Assembly: GCA_903897475.1 (NCBI GenBank) | Contig: CAIUBS010000002.1 | Location: 1-15,196 of the forward strand | Origin: an uncultured Actinomycetes bacterium | Lineage (GTDB): Bacteria > Actinomycetota > Actinomycetes > Nanopelagicales > Nanopelagicaceae | Direction of reading: 5' to 3' | DNA: 15,196 bases | In this document: positions 7,991 through 14,395 of the stretch, piece by piece | Numbering within the stretch: the first letter of the stretch is position 1 | Layout of the letters: every line of letters begins with the position of its first letter | Translations under genes and position numbers: made by a program | The notes under the pieces: generated by a model | What the model was told of the DNA's origin: nothing | Databases searched by the model: none | Seen by the model: the letters and a program-made list of their open reading frames with translations, nothing else

Positions 7991-9162
7991 TAGCCGTTCC
8001 AACCTTTAGCTGCCATTGACTTTGATTCGACGCTTTTCTTTAATCTAAAAACCATCTTTAAAAGTGCAGGAGCAGCAATGAATAAGACTATTAAAGCTTG
8101 AATTACTTGAATAATTTCATTTGAGGTTCCAGTATTTGATAGCAAAGTTCTGCCACCAGTTTGCAAGGCACCAAATAGTAGGGCCCCAAAAAGTGTTCCA
8201 ATTGGCGTAGCTTGACCAAGTAGGGCCACAGTAATTGCATCAAATCCAATACTTCCTGCAATACCAGCAGTAAGGGCGTACTCGGTTCCAATTAAATGTA
8301 CCGCACCACCAAGTCCGGCTAAGCCACCACATATAAACATGGTGATTGTTGTAACCAATGGCACGGATATTCCTGCTGTTTTGGCTGCACTTGCATTGGC
8401 GCCAACCGCACGGAATTTAAATCCGAGTGTGCTTCTATTGAGTAACCACCAAACTAGATAAGTTATTAATAAGGCAATAAAAATTCCAAGATGCAGACGT
8501 AAATCTGCTCCAAGTAACTTAGGTAAACGTGCACTTGGATTTACATCGGGAGCAATTGGATCAAATCTTTCCGGCCTTAAGAATACTGAGGTTTTTAGTA
8601 GCCAAAGAATGAATAAGGCAGCAACATAGTTAAGCATGATGGTCACAATAACTTCGTGAGCACCAGTTTTTGCCTTGAGTAAACCAACAATCCCACCAAA
8701 AATTCCACCAAATAAAATTCCAGCTAACAAGACTAATGGAACATGAACTAGTGGTGGCAGATCAAAATTAAATCCAACATATGAAGCACCAATTGCTCCA
8801 AATATGAACTGACCTTGTGCTCCAATATTAAACAACCCTGCTCTAAAGGCCAATGCAACAGCAAGGCCTGCAAAAATTAATGGAATAGATGTGACAATAG
8901 TTTCTGATAAAGGATAGAAGCCTCGAAGTACACCTGATTCTCGAGCTAAATTAACGTCATATACGGAGCCTTGAAAAATAGCTAGGTAGGAATTTCCAAT
9001 TTTAGCTGCTGCAGAGGTAAGGAATTTTCCAGGTGAATTGAATTGAGCCATAATGACTGGATCGGTAAATACAATTATTATTCCACCTATAAAGAACGCG
9101 AAAATAAATGATAAAACTGGAAGTAATGTAACTCTTCGTACACTTATCAAAAACTGTCTCAT
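7990..9162 (-). CDS. nupP: Nucleoside ABC transporter permease (NupP/YufP type)
   Basis: This is the second integral membrane permease of the nucleoside importer, 390 residues, BPD_transp_2 family. It has a hydrophobic N-terminal segment (about 13-32), an extracytoplasmic-looking stretch (about 33-85), the family core with GLFNIGAQGQFIFGA (109-123), and RAVGANASAAKTAGI (251-265), which is the loop expected to touch the ATPase. Several further hydrophobic segments follow, and a basic tail RLKKSVESK ends the protein. The order binding protein, ATPase, NupP, NupQ is the same as in the Bacillus subtilis nupNOPQ guanosine transporter. The ATG overlaps the stop of nupO by one base (TAATG), and its own stop overlaps the nupQ ATG in the same way. 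Substrate choice among nucleosides cannot be read from the sequence. Confidence 0.94.
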   Translation of the reverse strand: MRQFLISVRRVTLLPVLSFIFAFFIGGIIIVFTDPVIMAQFNSPGKFLTSAAAKIGNSYLAIFQGSVYDVNLARESGVLRGFYPLSETIVTSIPLIFAGLAVALAFRAGLFNIGAQGQFIFGAIGASYVGFNFDLPPLVHVPLVLLAGILFGGIFGGIVGLLKAKTGAHEVIVTIMLNYVAALFILWLLKTSVFLRPERFDPIAPDVNPSARLPKLLGADLRLHLGIFIALLITYLVWWLLNRSTLGFKFRAVGANASAAKTAGISVPLVTTITMFICGGLAGLGGAVHLIGTEYALTAGIAGSIGFDAITVALLGQATPIGTLFGALLFGALQTGGRTLLSNTGTSNEIIQVIQALIVLFIAAPALLKMVFRLKKSVESKSMAAKGWNG

Positions 9163-10655
9163 TATTTAATCCCAGCCATCATTAAACCCAGTTTTTCTCG
9201 AGAAACATCTGGGCTAACTTCGCCTACAATTTCTCCCTTATAGATAACAGCAATTCGGTCTGCTAATTCAAGAACTTCATCCAGTTCACTGCTAATTAAA
9301 AGTATCGCCCGATTAGCACTCCGTTCGGATAGCAATTTTTCATAGACAAACTCAATAGAACCCACATCTAAACCACGTGTAGGCTGAGATGCTACGACAA
9401 GTTTAACTTCTCTAGACAATTCTCTAGCTAGTACAACTTTTTGCTTATTTCCACCCGATAAAGATGATGCGGTGTCAAAAATACTTTGCGTTCTTATATC
9501 AAATTCTTTTACTAGCTTTGTAGCATTTTTTTCAATGAAATCTGAATCTAAACGACCTTTGTTGGCTACTGGGGATAAATCATGAACATCTAGAATTAAA
9601 TTCTCGACGATACTGAAGCTGCTTATTAAGCCATCAAGTTCTCTGGACTCAGGGATATATGCAATACCTTCTCGCAACGAATCTTGCACGGTAGTTCCTA
9701 AAATTTCCTTCTGATCTAACTTGATTGATCCCAAAACATGATCCTCTAAGTTGACTATTGCTCTAGCTAATTCAGATTGACCATTTCCTTGCACACCCGC
9801 AATAGCAAGGATTTCACCGGCTCGGACTTGTAATGAGAGTGAGTTAATAATTTTCCGGCCAGATGCATCAGCTACACTTAAATTTTTAATATCCAAGATA
9901 ACTTTGCCAGGATTAATCGCCTTTTTTTCTGGAACTAGATCAACTTCTCTGCCCACCATCATGCTTGCAAGATCCTCTTGAGAAGTAGTGGATAAAACTG
10001 TATTTATAACTTTTCCAAGTCTAATAATTGTAATTTTATCTGCAACTTCTTGAACTTCACGTAATTTGTGTGTAATAAAGATAATTGAAGTTCCTTTTTT
10101 CTTAAGTGTTCGCATAATGCTCAACAGCTCATCAGTTTCTTGGGGTGTAAGAACAGCAGTTGGTTCATCTAAAATCAGAACTTTCGCATCATAAATTAAT
10201 GCCTTTATTATTTCTACTCGCTGTTGAACTCCAACAGGTAAATCTTCAACTAATGCATCAGGATCAATATCAAATTTAAATTCTTCAGCTAGAGATTTAA
10301 TCTTCTGCTTGACCTCTTCTAATGTTAAAAATCCACTTTTAGTTTGCTCACGTCCTAAGGCGATATTTTCTGCAACGGTAAATACTGGGATTAACATGAA
10401 ATGCTGATGAACCATTCCTATTCCATATTTGAGCGCGTCAGCAGGCTCATTTATTGTGACTTCTTTTTCTTCAACAAATATTTTTCCAGAATCAGCTTTC
10501 ACTAAACCGTAAACAATATTCATTAATGTCGATTTACCCGCACCATTTTCCCCCAGAATTGCATGAATTTCACCACGGGCCACTTTCAAATCAATTGAAT
10601 CATTAGCAATTAAGGCACCAAACTTCTTAGTGATACCTCTTAATTCAATTGACAT
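9162..10655 (-). CDS. nupO: Nucleoside ABC transporter ATP-binding protein with two ABC domains (NupO/YufO type)
   Basis: This 497-residue cytoplasmic ATPase powers the nucleoside importer and carries two ABC modules in one chain, as in RbsA and NupO. The first module is complete: Walker A GENGAGKST (35-43), Q-loop HQHFML (83-88), signature region VGVQQR (141-146), Walker B LILDEPT (160-166) and H-loop H196. The second has a canonical signature LSGGNKQK (399-406) but a degenerate Walker A, GVQGNGQSE (287-295), without the usual Lys-Ser/Thr, and ASQPTRGLD (422-430) where the Walker B glutamate is glutamine. This asymmetry is usual for the family. A good GGAG ribosome-binding site precedes ATG 10655. 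The gene follows the terminator-like hairpin after bmpA, so expression should depend on readthrough. Confidence 0.96.
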   Translation of the reverse strand: MSIELRGITKKFGALIANDSIDLKVARGEIHAILGENGAGKSTLMNIVYGLVKADSGKIFVEEKEVTINEPADALKYGIGMVHQHFMLIPVFTVAENIALGREQTKSGFLTLEEVKQKIKSLAEEFKFDIDPDALVEDLPVGVQQRVEIIKALIYDAKVLILDEPTAVLTPQETDELLSIMRTLKKKGTSIIFITHKLREVQEVADKITIIRLGKVINTVLSTTSQEDLASMMVGREVDLVPEKKAINPGKVILDIKNLSVADASGRKIINSLSLQVRAGEILAIAGVQGNGQSELARAIVNLEDHVLGSIKLDQKEILGTTVQDSLREGIAYIPESRELDGLISSFSIVENLILDVHDLSPVANKGRLDSDFIEKNATKLVKEFDIRTQSIFDTASSLSGGNKQKVVLARELSREVKLVVASQPTRGLDVGSIEFVYEKLLSERSANRAILLISSELDEVLELADRIAVIYKGEIVGEVSPDVSREKLGLMMAGIK

Positions 10656-10671
10656 ATTTTCTCCAACTAAT

Positions 10672-10714
10672 CAAAATTAAAAAACTGGGTAGGTTAATTT
10701 CTAACCTACCCAGT
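10672..10714 (-). terminator. Intrinsic terminator / attenuator between bmpA and nupO
   Basis: Arms at 10684-10696 and 10702-10714 form a perfect 13-bp stem (ACTGGGTAGGTTA and its complement) with a 5-nt loop. Read on the minus strand, it begins 14 nt after the bmpA stop and is followed at once by TTTTTAATTTT. This is a textbook Rho-independent terminator. Because nupO has no obvious separate promoter and starts 17 nt beyond the end of this feature, partial readthrough is the likely arrangement, giving more binding protein than transporter. The structure is seen directly; the leaky role is inferred. Confidence 0.88.
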
Positions 10715-10728
10715 AATTTACTAACTTA

Positions 10729-11769
10729 TTACTCGATTGGATCTAGAGCAAGAATTCTTCCTGCTGCAATATCCTTTGAAAGCTGATTAATTTCAGCTTT
10801 AAGTTTAGCTGGGATCTTGTTGTTCCATGCAGGAGTAAGTGCGATAGAAACTCCCTTGTTTGCCATGGTTCCAACATATGGCTTGCTTGAGAATTTGCCA
10901 TCATGAGCTTCCTGAACAGTTGCAAGTACACCTTCAGCTAATCCTTTAACTACGGATACAGGAGTTACATTGGCGTATTGCTTTCCGGTATTCATAACCT
11001 TTGCATCTACCCAAATGACACTAGATTTCTTGGTCTTTTGGCTATTTGCTGCAGTGGTAGCTTGCATTCCACCGGCAACTGGGAAAATAAAATCTGCACC
11101 TTGTTGCTCTAGTGAAATTGATGTCTGAAGTGCTTTAGTAGTGTCATCAAAACCACCTAGGAAAGTTCCGGTCTTAGTCTCAGTATTCCAACCTAATACC
11201 TGAACATTCTTGTTCTTGATTAGATTGTAGTGAGCTACTCCGTTTGCATAACCTTCCATAAATATCGTTACTGTTGGAATTGGTAATCCTCCATAAGTTC
11301 CAACCTTGCCAGTCTTACTCATAGCAGCGGCCATGTAACCAACAATGAATGAGTTCTCATCAGTCTTGTAGGTAATAGCCTTAACGTTATTGCCTAGGCC
11401 CCAACCATCAACGAAACCAAATTTAACATTTGGATTTGCTTTTGCAGCTGCAGCAATTGCATCACCTAGTAAGAATCCAACACCAATAATCAAAGTACAT
11501 TTTTCGGAAATGAATTTAGCGATATTTGGCGCATAATCAGCATTTGATTTTGCCGGTGCATATTTGATTGAAGATGCATAACCCTTGCTAAGTGCCATCT
11601 TTGCGCCTTCGTATGAGCTCTGGTTAAATGACTTGTCATTAATACCAGCAGTATCTAGGGCTACACAAACTTTTTGCTTAGTTGCACCCTGTGCTGCAGG
11701 TGTTACTGCAACAGATGCCACAAGCGAAGTAGCCGCAACGGCTACTACGAATTTAAATGATTTTTTCAA
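10729..11769 (-). CDS. bmpA: BMP-family nucleoside-binding protein (substrate-binding component, Sec-exported)
   Basis: This is the extracytoplasmic solute-binding protein of the nucleoside ABC importer (PnrA/BMP/Med fold). From the chosen start it is 346 residues, with signal peptide MKKSFKFVVAVAATS and hydrophobic core to about residue 22, then a small-residue region to about 30. The mature part opens with VCVALDTAGINDKSFNQ (34-50), the family's ligand-site strand and loop, and continues with IIGVGFLLGDAI (94-105), FVDGWG (119-124) and FIVGYMAA (141-148). C35 and C91 could form a disulfide. No lipobox cysteine exists. The start is TTG 11769, because GGGAGGG lies three bases before it and MKKSFKF is a good signal-peptide start. 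The TTG at 11781 has no ribosome-binding site. First gene of the operon. Confidence 0.93.
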   Translation of the reverse strand: MKKSFKFVVAVAATSLVASVAVTPAAQGATKQKVCVALDTAGINDKSFNQSSYEGAKMALSKGYASSIKYAPAKSNADYAPNIAKFISEKCTLIIGVGFLLGDAIAAAAKANPNVKFGFVDGWGLGNNVKAITYKTDENSFIVGYMAAAMSKTGKVGTYGGLPIPTVTIFMEGYANGVAHYNLIKNKNVQVLGWNTETKTGTFLGGFDDTTKALQTSISLEQQGADFIFPVAGGMQATTAANSQKTKKSSVIWVDAKVMNTGKQYANVTPVSVVKGLAEGVLATVQEAHDGKFSSKPYVGTMANKGVSIALTPAWNNKIPAKLKAEINQLSKDIAAGRILALDPIE

Positions 11770-11772
11770 AAT

Positions 11773-11779
11773 CCCTCCC
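11773..11779 (-). promoter_or_regulatory. Ribosome-binding site that fixes the bmpA start
   Basis: On the minus strand GGGAGGG is followed by ATT and then TTG. It is the only strong purine-rich site in the leader and supports the TTG at 11769 over the longer frame starting at TTG 11781, which lies upstream of this site. The short spacing and the non-ATG start codon may tune initiation of an otherwise highly needed protein. Confidence 0.72.
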
Positions 11780-11781
11780 AA

Positions 11782-11878
11782 GGACTAGTTCCCAAAAAGA
11801 CTGGGGTTGGTTGTAGGCAGACCCTATCGGTAAGGAAGGTTTTCAATAAGGCAACGCCCTAACTGGCAGATTACGATT
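11782..11878 (-). promoter_or_regulatory. Leader region of bmpA, possibly structured
   Basis: About 100 nt lie between the candidate promoter and the bmpA ribosome-binding site, richer in G+C than the neighbouring genes and without any plausible reading frame. On the minus strand I can see a 6-bp hairpin with one G-U pair, UAGGGC/GCCUUA (11847-11861), and a short CCCA/UGGG stem (11791-11805) close to the ribosome-binding site. I compared it from memory with the purine, ykkC, ZTP and cobalamin riboswitch consensus motifs and found no convincing match. It may be an unstructured leader. Confidence 0.3.
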
Positions 11879-11921
11879 TGTTTAGAATCACATAAACTCT
11901 AAATCAAGAGTTAAGAGTTTA
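11879..11921 (-). promoter_or_regulatory. Candidate bmpA operon promoter with overlapping inverted repeat
   Basis: An 8-bp perfect inverted repeat, TAAACTCT (11893-11900) and AGAGTTTA (11914-11921), has half-site centres 21 bp apart, about two helical turns, as expected for a dimeric regulator. A possible minus-strand -35 box TTGATT (11902-11907) lies inside the spacer, with a weak -10 TAAACA (11879-11884) 17 bp further on. A repressor bound here would block the promoter. The repeat also lies 3' of trpS, but it is A+T-rich and has no T-run, so a trpS terminator is less likely. The repeat is certain; promoter and operator roles are tentative. Confidence 0.35.
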
Positions 11922-11944
11922 ATCAGTTAGAAACGTTTTTACAC

Positions 11945-12940
11945 CTAGATTAAGCCGATAGCAGAGTAAGCCGATTTCAATGTTTCAGACGCAACTTGAT
12001 TGGCCCGTTGGGCACCAATTTCCAGAATTTTAATCAGCTCAGCCTTATCTGACATAAGCTCATTTGTGCGCCTAGTAATTGGTTCTAGATTAGAAATCAC
12101 AATCTCAGCTACTTCTGTTTTAAATTCGCCGTAACCCTTTCCAGAAAATTGGCTTTCAAGACTTTCAATTGATTTTCCAGAAAGAGCTGAATGGATTGTT
12201 AGTAGGTTAGAAATACCAGGTTTTGCCTTCTCATCAAATTTTATCTCTTTGCCATCGTCTGTAACTGAGGATTTAAATTTTTTCATAGTTGCTTCAGGCG
12301 TATCTAATAACTCAATGACGCCAGCCATGCTCGCTGCTGACTTACTCATCTTAGCTGTTGGATCTTGTAAATCATTAATTTTTGCCAGTGATTTTATTAT
12401 CTGTGCCTGAGGGATATTGAAAACTTTTCCAAATTTTTTATTGAATCTTTCAGCGATATCTCTAGTTAATTCTACATGTTGACGCTGATCTTCTCCCACT
12501 GGTACAAAATCTGGCTGATAAAGCAAAATATCGGCTGCTTGCAAAATTGGATATGTAAACAACCCAACATTTGTTCTCTCGGCTCCACCTTTTTGTGATT
12601 TATCTTTAAATTGAGTCATACGACTTGCTTCGCCAAAACCAGTAATACATTCAAACACCCAAGCTAACTGGTTATGTGCGGGCACATGAGATTGAACAAA
12701 AAGTGTTGACTTATTTGGATCAATTCCAATTGCAATTAGTTGGGCAGCTGATAACAAAGTTCTTTTCTGCAAAAGCTTGGGATCGGTTTCAACGGTTAAG
12801 GCATGTAGGTCAACTACACAGTAATACGCATCATTATCAGACTGAAGATGAACCCATTGCTTTAGAGCACCTAAATAATTTCCTAAGTGGAAGGAGTCAT
12901 GAGTTGGTTGTATGCCAGATAAAACTCGTTTCTTACTCAT
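11945..12940 (-). CDS. trpS: Tryptophanyl-tRNA synthetase
   Basis: It charges tRNA-Trp with tryptophan in the cytoplasm (class Ic synthetase, homodimer). At 331 residues it has the standard bacterial length. The HIGH-type motif appears in the usual TrpRS form within PTHDSFHLGNYLGAL (12-26). PVGEDQRQHVELTRDIA (147-163) is the family's conserved central segment, and KMSKS is at 197-201. The ATG overlaps the stop of the upstream CNNM-family gene by one base (TAATG), with only a weak AGAG upstream, so it is probably translated by coupling and expressed from that gene's promoter. No clear terminator with a T-run follows; 175 nt later the bmpA gene begins on the same strand. Identity is secure. Confidence 0.97.
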   Translation of the reverse strand: MSKKRVLSGIQPTHDSFHLGNYLGALKQWVHLQSDNDAYYCVVDLHALTVETDPKLLQKRTLLSAAQLIAIGIDPNKSTLFVQSHVPAHNQLAWVFECITGFGEASRMTQFKDKSQKGGAERTNVGLFTYPILQAADILLYQPDFVPVGEDQRQHVELTRDIAERFNKKFGKVFNIPQAQIIKSLAKINDLQDPTAKMSKSAASMAGVIELLDTPEATMKKFKSSVTDDGKEIKFDEKAKPGISNLLTIHSALSGKSIESLESQFSGKGYGEFKTEVAEIVISNLEPITRRTNELMSDKAELIKILEIGAQRANQVASETLKSAYSAIGLI

Positions 12941-14226
12941 TACGCATCATCTCTAGCAAGCAAAATTTGTCCAACTCGTTTTCCATTCATACTGATAATT
13001 GTAAAGCGTGCTCCATTAATTCTTATCACATCGTTAACCTGCGCAATTCGTCCCAAATAATGCATAGCAAAACCACTCACTGTTTCATATGGACCGTCTG
13101 GAAGAGTTATACCCGAGATTTCCTGCAACTCTTCGAGTGATATCAATCCATCCAATTCAATATCGCCGGTTCGTTTCTCAAATGTATTATCAGATTCATG
13201 TGGATCATACTCATCATGAATTTCGCCGATTAAACACTCAACTAAATCTTCCAACGTCACAATTCCATCGGTACCACCGTATTCATCCAAAACAATAGCA
13301 ATGTGTTGACGCTTAGTTTGCATTTCAGTTAACGCCGGTAACACTCCTTTTGTACCAGGCAGAAATAAGATATTTCTAATTAGCTCCATAATTGTAATTT
13401 GCGCATCATCCAATTTTGGATTTAATAAATCACGAACGTGTAGGAATCCAATAACTTCATCGCTGCTACCACGTACTACTGGATAACGTGAGTGAGCTAG
13501 TTCAACTGCAATCTTTCTTGCTTCAGAAATAGGTAGAGATGCGTCAAGAAAATCTACTTCAGTTCTAGGAACCATGATTTCATGAATTAAACGATCACTA
13601 GCATTAAATACTTCCTCAACAATATCTCGCTCTTCTTTTGTTAAATCAGCATGACCGCTGACTAAATCCATCAGTTCAACTTCAGAAATCTGATTTCGCT
13701 CTGTCTTTGATGAGATTCCAAATAACTTCATGATCAAATCTGTAGAGTGCGAAAGTAGCCATATAATTGGTCTAAATACGGTTGCAACTAAATCAATTGC
13801 AGGTGCAGTTGCGAGCGCAATAGACTCACTCTTATATAAAGCCAGTCGCTTTGGCACTAACTCACCAAATACTAAGGATATATACGCAATCACTAAGGTA
13901 ATTCCCACAATTGACAAGATCTCACTACTTTGAGTTGAGATTCCAATATTCTCTAGCTCTGGAATAACATATTTACCCAGTTGCTCTGCTCCCAAGGCGG
14001 CAGATAAAAACCCACAGAAGGTAATTCCAACCTGAACGGCAGCTAAAAATCTATTTGGATTTTGAGTCAATTTAGAGACTCTTGCCCCACGTTTACCCTT
14101 ATTGGCGATCTGCTTTACCTGGGACTCTCGCATTGAAATCAGTGCGATCTCAGCCGCAACAAATATTCCACCTACGGCAATTAGACCTAAAACGATAGCG
14201 ATACTTTGAATTGCACCCTCAGCCAT
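12940..14226 (-). CDS. CNNM/CBS-domain membrane protein (CorC/HlyC family), likely Mg2+ transport-related
   Basis: This is an inner-membrane protein of 428 residues. The DUF21/CNNM transmembrane domain spans about 1-190, with FVAAEIALIS (22-31) near the start and LVFGELVPKRLALY (118-131) as its hallmark. A CBS pair covers about 212-335, including IMVPRTEV (217-224), SRYPVV (246-251) and DEYGGTDGIVTLEDLVE (314-330), followed by the acidic EIHDEYD. A C-terminal CorC/HlyC domain occupies about 350-425. Relatives often carry the label hemolysin, but characterised CNNM proteins handle magnesium, and the CBS pair binds adenine nucleotides. No strong ribosome-binding site precedes the ATG. A TATCAT box sits six bases upstream, so the transcript may be leaderless. 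It is coupled to trpS and divergent from the msiK-like gene. Confidence 0.93.
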   Translation of the reverse strand: MAEGAIQSIAIVLGLIAVGGIFVAAEIALISMRESQVKQIANKGKRGARVSKLTQNPNRFLAAVQVGITFCGFLSAALGAEQLGKYVIPELENIGISTQSSEILSIVGITLVIAYISLVFGELVPKRLALYKSESIALATAPAIDLVATVFRPIIWLLSHSTDLIMKLFGISSKTERNQISEVELMDLVSGHADLTKEERDIVEEVFNASDRLIHEIMVPRTEVDFLDASLPISEARKIAVELAHSRYPVVRGSSDEVIGFLHVRDLLNPKLDDAQITIMELIRNILFLPGTKGVLPALTEMQTKRQHIAIVLDEYGGTDGIVTLEDLVECLIGEIHDEYDPHESDNTFEKRTGDIELDGLISLEELQEISGITLPDGPYETVSGFAMHYLGRIAQVNDVIRINGARFTIISMNGKRVGQILLARDDA

Positions 14227-14280
14227 TACTTAATGATAACTGCGCTAGTGGGTAAGGCGCTAAGTTGAGCGCTGTTTAGC
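14227..14280 (-). promoter_or_regulatory. Candidate promoter of the CNNM-trpS operon with clustered GCGCT dyads
   Basis: On the minus strand TATCAT (14233-14238) fits the actinobacterial -10 pattern TAnnnT and places transcription start at about the A of the ATG at 14226. No good -35 box is visible. The area where it should lie is filled by three copies of GCGCT (14242-14246, 14257-14261, 14269-14273). The last two form a hairpin-like dyad, GCGCT-N6-AGCGC (14257-14272). A nested GCTAA/TTAGC repeat spans 14259-14280. These could be operator sites in this divergent intergenic region. Confidence 0.3.
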
Positions 14281-14299
14281 CCCACTTCCCCTATCTGGC

Positions 14300-14386
14300 C
14301 TTTATGTCGTAGCCTTTGCCAACTCTCACAACCGTGAGACCTTCATCCAACGGATCGTCGGGTACGTACCTACCCGGAAGAGGGAG
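14300..14386 (+). ncRNA. Structured leader of the msiK-like gene, candidate msiK RNA motif
   Basis: Two perfect hairpins lie directly before the gene: TCTCAC-AACC-GTGAGA (14324-14339) and CGGGTA-CGTACC-TACCCG (14359-14376). The second ends five bases before the ribosome-binding site AGGGAG. The 169-nt intergenic region is about 50% G+C by my count, clearly above the coding sequence around it, as expected for structured RNA in an A+T-rich genome. An RNA motif upstream of msiK genes has been described in Actinobacteria (Weinberg and co-workers). Position and host gene agree with it, but I cannot confirm the consensus from memory. Confidence 0.45.
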
Positions 14387-14395
14387 AAATAAATC

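Noticed and set aside
7990..8002. Longer nupQ frame starting at TTG 8002
   Set aside because: It has no properly spaced ribosome-binding site. The ATG at 7990 forms the same TAATG overlap used at other junctions here.
9162..10655. Degenerate second Walker A and a glutamine in place of the catalytic glutamate in the second ABC domain of NupO
   Set aside because: This asymmetry is normal for double-domain ATPases of nucleoside and ribose importers, so it is not a defect.
11769..11781. Longer bmpA frame starting at TTG 11781
   Set aside because: The only strong ribosome-binding site (11773-11779) lies inside the extra codons and serves the TTG at 11769, which also yields a clean MKKSFKF signal-peptide start.
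12940..14226. Reading the CNNM/CBS protein as a hemolysin or toxin
   Set aside because: The name is historical. The domain layout is that of magnesium-related CNNM/CorC proteins and nothing in the neighbourhood suggests virulence.
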